A program made the position numbers and the translations under genes. Positions 1 to 6,493 of a stretch of DNA of 7,051 nt are shown here, one piece after another. The stretch lies in NCBI GenBank assembly GCA_964550565.1, contig CAZKAI010000169.1, positions 1-7,051 of the forward strand, read 5' to 3'. Each line of letters begins with the position of its first letter. The first letter of the stretch is position 1. The DNA comes from Anaeroglomus sp964550565 (GTDB taxonomy: Bacteria > Planctomycetota > Phycisphaerae > Sedimentisphaerales > Anaerohalosphaeraceae). The notes under the pieces were generated by a model. It had not been told where the DNA came from. It searched no databases and saw only the letters and a program-made list of their open reading frames with translations.

Positions 1-2261
1 TCAGGTGCTTCAACAGCAGGCACGCCGGCCGGATACACCCAGAAATCCCAGTCATTGGATGGAGTCTCAGTACCCAAAGCAACTTCGAGATTGAGCTTTT
101 GTGCCGCAGTAAACGAATTCAGCGGAATGTCAATCTCGCCCAATGATGTCAATCCGCCGGTGGGTACCGTTTTTGTTTCAAACTTGCCCGATGTCACCAC
201 CTGACCGTTTGCCCTGCGGATGTACCAGACCGGTTCGACAGTCATCTCGGATGCACCATAATGAGCCACATCGACGACCGCTTTAAAGGTCTGGTCATTG
301 GTAAAGACCCGGCTTTTCATTCGGGCCAGCGGCACGGTCGGCCCGCAGAAACGATGATATTGTTCCGGCGTGACATACCCCTTGGATTCCCAGAAGCAAT
401 CGAGCACGCCAACCGGAGCCGTCCCCTGCCCCGGGAAGTCATGCAGGTCCAGCAACTGAAAGCCGCCAAAACCCGGCGTCCGCAGGGCTGATTCGATCTC
501 ATGCTTGTAAAGCAGCGTCTGGAATTTGCCCGAAGCCATCAGGAAATCCTGCCCCAGCGAACCCATGCCGGCCTTCTCGAGCATATCGCGGGCGATTTCG
601 ATATTGCCGCCCTTCAAGACTCCGCTGTATTTCCACATCTCGGCAAAATTGGGATAAACACACCATTGGCCGATTTCGTGGCTGATGATGGGCACTTTAT
701 GCCGGTTAATGAAGTCGCGGTAATCGGTAAAGGTCTGCGGCGCATCGCTTAACCGCAGCGTCGGGTACCGCTGGACCCGCACATCCTGAACTACATGAAA
801 ATCATTGGCCTCTATCGTCGGCCAGCCCGACCCGGCGGTATAACGTCGACGGCTGTCTTTCTTTTCCCAGGAATCAATCAGCTTGGCCAGAAACGCATCC
901 CGCTGCCGACCGTGCGGCTCATTGCTGGGCGCCATCAGGATAAAGCTCGGGTGATTGCCGTATGCCTTGAGCATCCGATCCCCTTCCTGATAAATCCAGC
1001 CATCCACCGCTGTCCCATCGCCGAAAGCCGCCCAGCAGGACGCCTCCACCTGATAATAAAATCCCATCGCATCAGCAGCCGCAAAGGCCGCTTCCGGAGG
1101 ACACCACGAATGAAACCGGATATGATTCAGGCCGTGGGCCTTGCAGACCCGCAGGATTTTTGCCCACGATTCCACATCCGTCGGCGGATACCCCGTCAAC
1201 GGAAAGATGCAGCATTCCAGCGTCCCCCGCAAAAAGAGGTTGCGTCCGTTGATGGAAAACTGAGTCCCCTTGACGCCCAGTTCACGCATCCCGAAGGTCG
1301 TCTCATACAGACTCCTGGACGGCTCGCCTTGTCGCGGGCTCTGTTCAAATTGCAGCTTGAGCGTATAGAGATTGGGTGAAAACTCATCCCAGAGCCGAAC
1401 CTCTTTGCCCATGGCGTATGTAAATTCAATCCGGGTTTGTTTTTCCTTTAAACTGACCGGGATGATTTGCTCTGGCAGAGCTTGCGGTTTGTCAGTCCCG
1501 ACAGCCTGCACGGATGCCGTCAATTTCCCTTCCCGCAGGCCTTGTGCATTCTCCATATCCACACAGACTTTTATGGTTTTTGTCTGGATATCAGGATAAA
1601 TCTGCACCTCGTCAAAAATCCATGGTGAATAGTCCTCACTGGTCGTCACTTCGATTTTGCCGACAATCCCGTTCCAGTTGGATTGCGTCTGGTCGGATAC
1701 ACTGTGGGCATCATCCCCTACCGGGACGCCGACGCGGTTATCCACGCAAATCGTCAGACGGTGCTGCCCGGGCTTGATGTCGTAAATATCGTATTCATGC
1801 GGCGTGCCGAGGCTGTCGCATGAACCCAGTTCAACATCATCGAGCCAGACCGTTGTTTTCCCATGCGGTCGTTCCAGAAAAATGGAATGAGCTCTTCTGG
1901 GAAGGGTTATCGTCCGCTGATACCACGCCGCCCCGACATAATGCCGCAGTGGAGTCAGCCAGAACGGGCTCTTAAAGTCTTCGGATTGAATATAGGCTTG
2001 GAAACGCGGGTCGGACAGCAATCCCTTGCCGATGCCCGTCGTCCATTCCGTTTTTGCCGAGGGTCTGTCGCCCAGTCCCTGCTCCTGCAGCGAACCGGGC
2101 AGACGCACTGGCTTGGCATCCTTCAGGTCCGACGCAAACCATTTCTGCTCAAGCCCCTGATTCTCCCGGTCCAGCACCACCTGCCAGTCGCCGGATAAAT
2201 CCATCGTCGCCGCAGCACAAAACACCGCAGATAGACTCAACAACATCAGGCTCAAACGCAT
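1..2261 (-). CDS. Secreted glycoside hydrolase family 2 protein (beta-galactosidase/beta-glucuronidase-like), 3' end cut by window edge
   Basis: Reading the minus strand from ATG 2261-2259 gives 753 codons with no stop before base 1, so the C-terminus is missing. The first ~18 residues (MRLSLMLLSLSAVFCAAA) look like a Sec signal peptide; there is no good lipobox, so export to the periplasm or outside is inferred. The mature part opens with LSGDWQVVLD, typical of the GH2 N-terminal jelly-roll (about residues 20-205). An immunoglobulin-like domain follows (about 206-340), then the TIM barrel (about 345-640) and the start of a C-terminal beta domain. Catalytic residues are visible: acid/base E448 in APSNEPHG and probable nucleophile E529 in ISHEIGQW, about the GH2 spacing. 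GNHPSF before the acid/base is also typical. The family retains stereochemistry and cleaves beta-linked sugars from oligosaccharides; the exact sugar cannot be read from sequence. The gene lies 27 bp after the symporter gene and has a perfect Shine-Dalgarno, so it is probably the third gene of the operon. Confidence 0.92.
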   Translation of the reverse strand, partial: MRLSLMLLSLSAVFCAAATMDLSGDWQVVLDRENQGLEQKWFASDLKDAKPVRLPGSLQEQGLGDRPSAKTEWTTGIGKGLLSDPRFQAYIQSEDFKSPFWLTPLRHYVGAAWYQRTITLPRRAHSIFLERPHGKTTVWLDDVELGSCDSLGTPHEYDIYDIKPGQHRLTICVDNRVGVPVGDDAHSVSDQTQSNWNGIVGKIEVTTSEDYSPWIFDEVQIYPDIQTKTIKVCVDMENAQGLREGKLTASVQAVGTDKPQALPEQIIPVSLKEKQTRIEFTYAMGKEVRLWDEFSPNLYTLKLQFEQSPRQGEPSRSLYETTFGMRELGVKGTQFSINGRNLFLRGTLECCIFPLTGYPPTDVESWAKILRVCKAHGLNHIRFHSWCPPEAAFAAADAMGFYYQVEASCWAAFGDGTAVDGWIYQEGDRMLKAYGNHPSFILMAPSNEPHGRQRDAFLAKLIDSWEKKDSRRRYTAGSGWPTIEANDFHVVQDVRVQRYPTLRLSDAPQTFTDYRDFINRHKVPIISHEIGQWCVYPNFAEMWKYSGVLKGGNIEIARDMLEKAGMGSLGQDFLMASGKFQTLLYKHEIESALRTPGFGGFQLLDLHDFPGQGTAPVGVLDCFWESKGYVTPEQYHRFCGPTVPLARMKSRVFTNDQTFKAVVDVAHYGASEMTVEPVWYIRRANGQVVTSGKFETKTVPTGGLTSLGEIDIPLNSFTAAQKLNLEVALGTETPSNDWDFWVYPAGVPAVEAP

Positions 2262-2265
2262 ACAT

Positions 2266-2272
2266 ACCTCCT
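2266..2272 (-). promoter_or_regulatory. Ribosome binding site of the GH2 gene
   Basis: AGGAGGT on the minus strand ends 4 nt before ATG 2261-2259. This is a perfect Shine-Dalgarno and fixes the start. A nearer ATG (2265-2263) is in another frame and leads to no GH2 sequence. Confidence 0.8.
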
Positions 2273-2288
2273 GTATCTTTGCAATGAA

Positions 2289-3821
2289 TTACCAGAACAA
2301 CATATAGAAGACCACGATCAGCACCAGCACGATTCCGCCGATCACTTTAACCTCGGGTTTTGTCTGTACATCCACATCCTGACGAACCGGCAGCGGCTTA
2401 GGATTGTCCAGCGGTTTCCAGAAAGTAATCATCGCCATAATCAGAATAACCAACTGGAATGTCACAGCAACCTGAATGAGAAAATGCAACTCGGGAGCAA
2501 ACTTCTGGAACAGCCCATAAAGGATCGGACCGGAAATCAGGGCCGCAACGCCCGCCGAACCGGGGGCATTCTGAACCAGCATCCCGAATAAAAATGCCGC
2601 CACCACGCCGGGCCAGATGTAACCCTGAAACTGCTGAATATACTGGAATACCCCGCCGAATTTCGGATCATCCAGCATCGGGGCCAGAAAACATCCAACC
2701 ACCATAAACACCAGCGTCATCCCCCGCCCCAGCATCACCAGCATTTTCTGGGAGGCCTTTCGGTCAATCATACGCTGATAGATATCCATCGTGAAAATAG
2801 TCGCCGCCGAATTGAGCATCGACGCCAGCGAACTGATGACCGCGCCGGCGATGGCGGCAAAGATAAATCCGCGAAATCCCTGCGGAATCAGATTGCGTAT
2901 CAGCATGGGAAACGCCTCATCCGGCTTGGCCATCTGGCTGCCATAGAGCTGCCAGGACATAATTCCGGGCATCACAATGGCAAACGGAACCAGCAGCCAC
3001 AACACCCCGGCAAAAATAACCCCCAACTGCCCATCCCGCAGCGATTTAGCCGCCAGGTTGCGCTGCACGATAAACTGGTTGAGCCCGCAGTAATACAAAA
3101 TCACAATCCACATCCCGGACGCCACCCCCGTCCAGGGTAAATCCGCATGACTAGCCGGAAGCACCATGTGAAGCTTATCCGCATTGGCCGAGGCAAACTC
3201 ACCCCAGCCGCCGCAGGCCTTCAGCCCAAGAAAAAAAATAGCGATACCCCCCACCAGCAGGCTCAGCCCCTGAAACAAATCCGCCCAGGCGACTGCCTTC
3301 AGTCCACCCCAGACCGTATAAGCCGCCGCAAGCAGACCAATCAGCCAGACCCCTTTGGCCAGCGGAAGCCCCGACAGCGTCTGGAGCGTCAGCCCGCCCG
3401 AATATAGCACCGCCGTCAGCAGCACCGCCACATAAATGATGACCGTAAACAACGCCATGATTGCCCGGGCCGCAGGATTATAACGATACTCCAGATATTC
3501 CGGCATCGTATAAATCCCCGCCCTGAGAAATCGCGGCAGCAGTGTAAACGCAATCACCACAATCCCCGCCGCCCCCACCAATTGCCAGTTGCTGACAGCC
3601 AGCCCCGTCCCGCCGGCCCCCTGCCCGGCCATGCCGACAAACTGCTCAGTCGAAATATTGGCCGCAACAATCGAAATCCCTATCAGCCACCAGCTCAGCC
3701 CACGCCCGGCAAGAAAATAATCCTCGCTGCCGGCCTCCCTGCGGCTCTTGAAAAGACTGACCCCCACGACAATCGCAAAAAAACCGCCGAACACAATCCA
3801 ATCAAAAGATGTTAAATTCAT
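2289..3821 (-). CDS. Sodium/solute symporter, SSS (SLC5) family, vSGLT-like
   Basis: A 510-residue inner-membrane protein of hydrophobic segments, the usual size for SSS transporters (about 14 helices, LeuT fold). It imports a small solute, here most likely a sugar, with Na+. It resembles Vibrio vSGLT as I recall that sequence: a TEQFVGM helix near residue 58, LYYCGLNQF at 242-250, AAKS at 257-260, and a long match around SSLASMLNS (330-338) continuing into TIFTMDIY. It ends in FYMLFW like vSGLT. The five Na+-site positions (vSGLT A62, I65, A361, S364, S365) correspond to A53, I56, A327, S330 and S331, all kept. Gate residues M64, Y244 and F392 are also kept, but several sugar contacts differ (see findings), so the substrate is probably not galactose. 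The gene sits 43 bp after the URO-D-like gene and 27 bp before the GH2 gene. AAGGGA at 3828-3833 (6 nt from the ATG) is a likely ribosome site. Confidence 0.95.
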   Translation of the reverse strand: MNLTSFDWIVFGGFFAIVVGVSLFKSRREAGSEDYFLAGRGLSWWLIGISIVAANISTEQFVGMAGQGAGGTGLAVSNWQLVGAAGIVVIAFTLLPRFLRAGIYTMPEYLEYRYNPAARAIMALFTVIIYVAVLLTAVLYSGGLTLQTLSGLPLAKGVWLIGLLAAAYTVWGGLKAVAWADLFQGLSLLVGGIAIFFLGLKACGGWGEFASANADKLHMVLPASHADLPWTGVASGMWIVILYYCGLNQFIVQRNLAAKSLRDGQLGVIFAGVLWLLVPFAIVMPGIMSWQLYGSQMAKPDEAFPMLIRNLIPQGFRGFIFAAIAGAVISSLASMLNSAATIFTMDIYQRMIDRKASQKMLVMLGRGMTLVFMVVGCFLAPMLDDPKFGGVFQYIQQFQGYIWPGVVAAFLFGMLVQNAPGSAGVAALISGPILYGLFQKFAPELHFLIQVAVTFQLVILIMAMITFWKPLDNPKPLPVRQDVDVQTKPEVKVIGGIVLVLIVVFYMLFW

Positions 3822-3864
3822 ACACTGTCCCTTATCCTCTGAAATATCTTGCCGTGCTCATACT

Positions 3865-5127
3865 TTATTTCCGGGCATCATCAATCGCCTTAAACATCGC
3901 CAGCATATTCTCCGTCGGCACATTGCTTTGCACATTATGAATGCTGTTGAACACATAACCGCCGTTGGCGGCAAAGATGTCAATCCGTTCCCGAACCTCA
4001 CGATAGACCTCCTCGGGCGTGTCGAAAGGAAGCGTCTTTTGCGTATCCACCCCGCCGCCCCAGAACACCAATTGCTCGCCGAATTCCTCCTTGAGCCGAC
4101 GCGGATCCATCCCCTCTGCCGAGCACTGCACCGGATTGAGCACATCAAACCCCGCCTCAATCAAATCCGGTATCAGCGGGTAAATCCCGCCGCAGGAATG
4201 AATAAATATCTTCCAGTTCGTCAGTTTGTGGATGCAGTCATTGATTGCCTTCTGAAATGGCTTGTACAAATCCCGGTAGGTCTGCGGCGAGATAAACGGC
4301 CCGCGCTGGGTGCCGAAATCCGTCCCGCTGACAAAGACCACCTGCACCTTGTCCCCTACCGCCGCGGCCAGGGTCTCGATATTTTTCAGCCCGATTTCGC
4401 ACTGCGTCTCAAACACCTTATACACATAGTCCCGCCGCATCGCCGTCGAGATATACCACTCCTCCACATCGCGGATGCCCTTGGGGTATTTAGCCCACGT
4501 TGCAGGAACCAGCGCAATATCCCCGAATGCCACCCCCGGAATCGTCAGATAAATCCCCGCATCCGTGGTATCATAATAATGATTGACCTGTCGTACGAAA
4601 TGAGCGATATCCGCCTCGCTGAACGCCCCAAACTCCTCACAGTTGTCCAGATAATTGAGCTTATCCTCCTCAATCGGCCCCTGCCGCCCGACGGCATCCC
4701 AGAAATAGCTGGCCCGCGGCATCTTCGCCGATGGCGGCACCGACCGGTCGCCCTCCGGATACATCAGCAGGTCGCCGTTATGATCGACGCTATAGTTAAA
4801 GTCCTGCGGCACAAGTACCTCGGTCCCGTCAACCGGCACCGTAAACGGCTTCCATTGCTCATGGGTAATGCCGAACATATCCGTCCGAGGATGCACCCCC
4901 ACCACATCCAGCCCCAGCGCCTGCCGCAGCGCCTCATCAATCTCCCCCAGCATCTGGTACGGCTCAGTCACCCTGACTCGCCAGTTCGTGTCCCCCAGGA
5001 CCGCCTGCCGCAGCCGATGTACCGCACACACCCCTATGCCCGTCTGTCCCCCCGCCCCGAAATCCACACATAACCGATCCGCCGGCCGGTGTTCCAGTAT
5101 CGCCTGTAACCGCTGTCGTGGCGTCAT
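3865..5127 (-). CDS. Uroporphyrinogen decarboxylase-fold protein, zinc methyltransferase-like (MtaA/COG0407 group)
   Basis: A 420-residue soluble, cytoplasmic protein (no signal or membrane segment). It starts MTPRQRLQAILEHRPADRL, the usual opening of URO-D-superfamily methyltransferase-like proteins. It has H310-S-C312-G-G, the H-x-C zinc motif of MtaA/MtbA corrinoid methyltransferases, followed by PVQC with C335 and FWGGGVDTQ at 355-363. The HemE N-terminal signature (RQAGRYLPEY type) is absent, so it is unlikely to be the haem enzyme. In MtaA the third zinc ligand is a Cys near the C-terminus. Here that region reads FNSIHNVQ, so H397 or C335 may substitute (inference). Genes of this kind often sit in sugar-use clusters of Planctomycetota and Lentisphaerota, with no role established that I can name. 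It is the likely first gene of the operon with the symporter and GH2. AGGGAG at 5134-5139 lies 6 nt before the ATG. The family call is firm and the reaction is unknown. Confidence 0.88.
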   Translation of the reverse strand: MTPRQRLQAILEHRPADRLCVDFGAGGQTGIGVCAVHRLRQAVLGDTNWRVRVTEPYQMLGEIDEALRQALGLDVVGVHPRTDMFGITHEQWKPFTVPVDGTEVLVPQDFNYSVDHNGDLLMYPEGDRSVPPSAKMPRASYFWDAVGRQGPIEEDKLNYLDNCEEFGAFSEADIAHFVRQVNHYYDTTDAGIYLTIPGVAFGDIALVPATWAKYPKGIRDVEEWYISTAMRRDYVYKVFETQCEIGLKNIETLAAAVGDKVQVVFVSGTDFGTQRGPFISPQTYRDLYKPFQKAINDCIHKLTNWKIFIHSCGGIYPLIPDLIEAGFDVLNPVQCSAEGMDPRRLKEEFGEQLVFWGGGVDTQKTLPFDTPEEVYREVRERIDIFAANGGYVFNSIHNVQSNVPTENMLAMFKAIDDARK

Positions 5128-5250
5128 AACCTGCTCCCTATAGATAGACCATGACTGTCATTCATGAAGCGTGGATAAATTCGGACTGCATTCCTGCCTG
5201 CTCAGGCCGGAATGGAACCGTCCAAACCACAGGGATTACAGTATCAGGTC
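5128..5250 (-). promoter_or_regulatory. Leader of the URO-D/symporter/GH2 operon with small dyads
   Basis: Non-coding leader on the minus strand. It holds the AGGGAG ribosome site (5134-5139), a perfect 11-bp palindrome atgactgtcat (5151-5161) about 24 nt upstream of the start codon, and a hairpin at 5189-5214 (cattcc pairing with ggaatg, a t/c mismatch, then gcctg with caggc). These could be an operator or an mRNA structure. No known riboswitch was recognised. Confidence 0.35.
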
Positions 5251-5266
5251 TAAAAGAGATGGTCAA
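5238..5266 (-). promoter_or_regulatory. Possible sigma-70-type promoter for the operon
   Basis: On the minus strand, TTGACC (5266-5261, 5 of 6 to TTGACA), a 17-bp spacer, then TACTGT (5243-5238, 3 of 6 to TATAAT). The -35 box lies inside the 3' arm of the terminator hairpin. The spacing is good but the -10 is weak, so this is a tentative call. Confidence 0.3.
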
Positions 5267-5289
5267 GACATCTCTTGTCTTGACCATCT
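5251..5289 (-). terminator. Probable intrinsic terminator of the prepilin-like gene
   Basis: A perfect 14-bp inverted repeat: agatggtcaagaca (5257-5270), 5-nt loop tctct, tgtcttgaccatct (5276-5289). Read on the minus strand it lies about 70 nt after the prepilin stop and is followed by CTTTTA (5256-5251), a short U-run. The + strand side continues gtttgtat, a poorer tail, and no + strand gene ends here, so termination of the minus-strand gene is the better reading. It insulates the prepilin gene from the operon downstream. Confidence 0.65.
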
Positions 5290-5300
5290 GTTTGTATCGG

Positions 5301-5335
5301 AAGGACCTTCGGATATTGTTCTACACGAGGTCCTT
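5301..5335. repeat. Second inverted repeat after the prepilin-like gene
   Basis: aaggacct (5301-5308) and its exact complement aggtcctt (5328-5335), separated by 19 nt. It lies between the prepilin stop codon and the 14-bp terminator hairpin, so it would be part of the 3' untranslated RNA. It may be a 3'-end stabilising structure or a protein site; with only 8 bp and a long loop the role is uncertain. Confidence 0.4.
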
Positions 5336-5359
5336 TGAGGATAGATTGCGTTGTTGATG

Positions 5360-6163
5360 TTATTTTTTGTAAATTTTTGTCTTGTTATCTTCGCGCAGCT
5401 TTTCACCAAAATATGGGATAAATTCCTGGTGCCACTTAAACTGCCAGAGGTTTTCCAGTTTGACATTCTCCACATGGCCATCAAGCATGGATACATTGGT
5501 AGTACCCCAGTGGCGTTTGAGCATCAGACGCCGCATGTGATGATTGACCGGGCCATCGCCGCCGGAATTCCTGGTGGATGGTTCCTGAGCCAGATCCAGG
5601 TTGACCGGCACCGTATCGTTGTCTTTGGGCCAGGCATCCACCCACAGACAGTCAAAAAACACCGGCACCGACGCCGAGTTGGGAGCTTCGAGAGTATTGG
5701 CATACGCATATTTCTTGAGATTTTCCGCCGATTCGACCCACGTATTATTATAATTCGATGGATAACGATACAGCCAGCCGTTTAACCCAAAGGAACCATG
5801 TTCCGGCCGGGTTACACCATTGACCCACGTCCAGGCTTTAGCCGAGGTACCCCATTCTCCGATTTTGACTGTCTCTTCCACAATTGTCGATGCACAATAT
5901 CGCACTTTATCCAGGTCGCCTACCTGATCCGATATCTGATTCAGATATAATCCGTCATAATACGCGAACATACGCCCGCCGGATTGCTCGGAGTATAAAC
6001 GCAATGCCTGCGACAGTGACCGCACATTGGCGCGGCAGGATAGATTTTTCGCCTTTTCCTTGGCAATCCGCAATGCAGGGACAATAATGCTCAGCAGCAA
6101 GGCAATAATAGCAATGACAACCAGCAGCTCAATCAGAGTGAATGCGCGTTTAGACGACTTCAT
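5360..6163 (-). CDS. Prepilin-like protein with N-terminal methylation motif and H-X9-DG motif
   Basis: A 267-residue protein if started at ATG 6163-6161, which follows AGGAGA by 6 nt. An upstream ATG at 6223 would add 20 residues before the leader and is disfavoured. Residues 1-7 (MKSSKRA) are a short basic leader, then F8-T-L-I-E12 begins the type IV prepilin hydrophobic helix (about 8-30, ending SIIVPAL). E12 is the usual Glu at +5 of the mature protein. The residue before the cleavage site is Ala rather than the usual Gly, a variant I associate with planctomycetal proteins. Near the C-terminus, H218 is followed by nine residues and D228-G229, the H-X9-DG motif of prepilin-type proteins abundant in Planctomycetota and Lentisphaerota. 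Prepilin peptidase processing and membrane anchoring are expected; the role is unknown. No pilus assembly genes are nearby. A lysine-rich tail (IYKK) ends the protein. Confidence 0.9.
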   Translation of the reverse strand: MKSSKRAFTLIELLVVIAIIALLLSIIVPALRIAKEKAKNLSCRANVRSLSQALRLYSEQSGGRMFAYYDGLYLNQISDQVGDLDKVRYCASTIVEETVKIGEWGTSAKAWTWVNGVTRPEHGSFGLNGWLYRYPSNYNNTWVESAENLKKYAYANTLEAPNSASVPVFFDCLWVDAWPKDNDTVPVNLDLAQEPSTRNSGGDGPVNHHMRRLMLKRHWGTTNVSMLDGHVENVKLENLWQFKWHQEFIPYFGEKLREDNKTKIYKK

Positions 6164-6169
6164 AACCTG

Positions 6170-6175
6170 TCTCCT
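6170..6175 (-). promoter_or_regulatory. Ribosome binding site of the prepilin-like gene
   Basis: AGGAGA on the minus strand, 6 nt before ATG 6163-6161. It supports the start that puts the basic leader at the N-terminus, as the prepilin family requires. Confidence 0.7.
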
Positions 6176-6225
6176 GTTTTCCTGACCATGTCTTTTCCAT
6201 GGCGGGCACATAGACCACGCCATTA

Positions 6226-6256
6226 GGGTAATACTATCTACTTATAGAATTTACCC
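6226..6256. promoter_or_regulatory. Imperfect dyad, possible operator upstream of the prepilin-like gene
   Basis: gggtaatactat (6226-6237) and atagaatttaccc (6244-6256) are near-complements: gggtaa and ctat match on both sides, with one extra base and one mismatch, around a 6-nt centre. It lies 63 nt upstream of the prepilin start. On the minus strand it contains TATAAG and TAGTAT, which could act as -10 boxes, but no good -35 was found. Confidence 0.35.
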
Positions 6257-6339
6257 CCACTTTTTGGATAAAATTTTTATTTTTATGATTATTTTCATGT
6301 AACCGACTTATTCCGTCTTTTATTAAACAAAGAACGATG

Positions 6340-6368
6340 TCGATTATTCCACGTAAAAATAGTATAAT
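6340..6368 (+). promoter_or_regulatory. Possible promoter of msrA
   Basis: A perfect TATAAT -10 box at 6363-6368 with a weak -35 candidate tcgatt (6340-6345) at 17-bp spacing. Transcription would start near 6375, leaving a leader of about 120 nt to the preferred msrA start. Confidence 0.45.
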
Positions 6369-6480
6369 GAGCAAAAATCGCTGGCAAGGGAATCGGAATC
6401 ATGATAGGATTAATCTTGTTATTATTTACGGGAGATTTTAACCTGAGCCGCTGGGACGCCAGCGTTCCCGGCCTGCAGAT

Positions 6481-6485
6481 AAGGA
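6481..6485 (+). promoter_or_regulatory. Ribosome binding site of msrA
   Basis: AAGGA ends 8 nt before ATG 6494. It supports this start over the in-frame ATG at 6401, which also has an upstream aaggga (6386-6391). Confidence 0.55.
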
Positions 6486-6493
6486 CTGTTTCC

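Larger units (their letters stand above)
6164..6493. other. 330-bp divergent intergenic region between prepilin-like gene and msrA
   Basis: AT-rich non-coding spacer, especially 6257-6330. It should hold the control regions of both divergent genes. Visible elements are the prepilin ribosome site, an imperfect dyad (6226-6256), a TATAAT box (6363-6368) and the msrA ribosome site. No tRNA, known riboswitch or convincing small gene was seen. The frames that cross it are short and lack family features. Confidence 0.6.

Noticed and set aside
795..1379. A 194-codon open frame on the + strand
   Set aside because: It lies antisense within the GH2 TIM barrel and has no recognisable domain or ribosome site.
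2236..2261. Lipoprotein signal in the GH2 protein because of a Cys near the end of the hydrophobic stretch
   Set aside because: The residues before the Cys (AVF) do not fit a lipobox, so an ordinary Sec signal peptide is more likely.
3748..5073. A 441-codon open frame on the + strand
   Set aside because: It is antisense to the URO-D-like gene; its product is rich in Arg, His and Pro with no domain, and the minus frame has clear family motifs. The strand skew explains the lack of stops.
3865..5127. Haem biosynthesis enzyme HemE
   Set aside because: The HemE N-terminal signature is absent and the H-x-C metal motif is present. The length (420 against about 350) and the glycan context also argue against it.
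5351..5785. A 144-codon + strand frame
   Set aside because: It is antisense to the prepilin-like gene and has no family features.
6241..6330. AT-rich stretch as a replication origin or phage attachment site
   Set aside because: No iterons, DnaA boxes, direct repeats of useful length, integrase or tRNA were seen; AT-richness alone fits an ordinary divergent promoter region.
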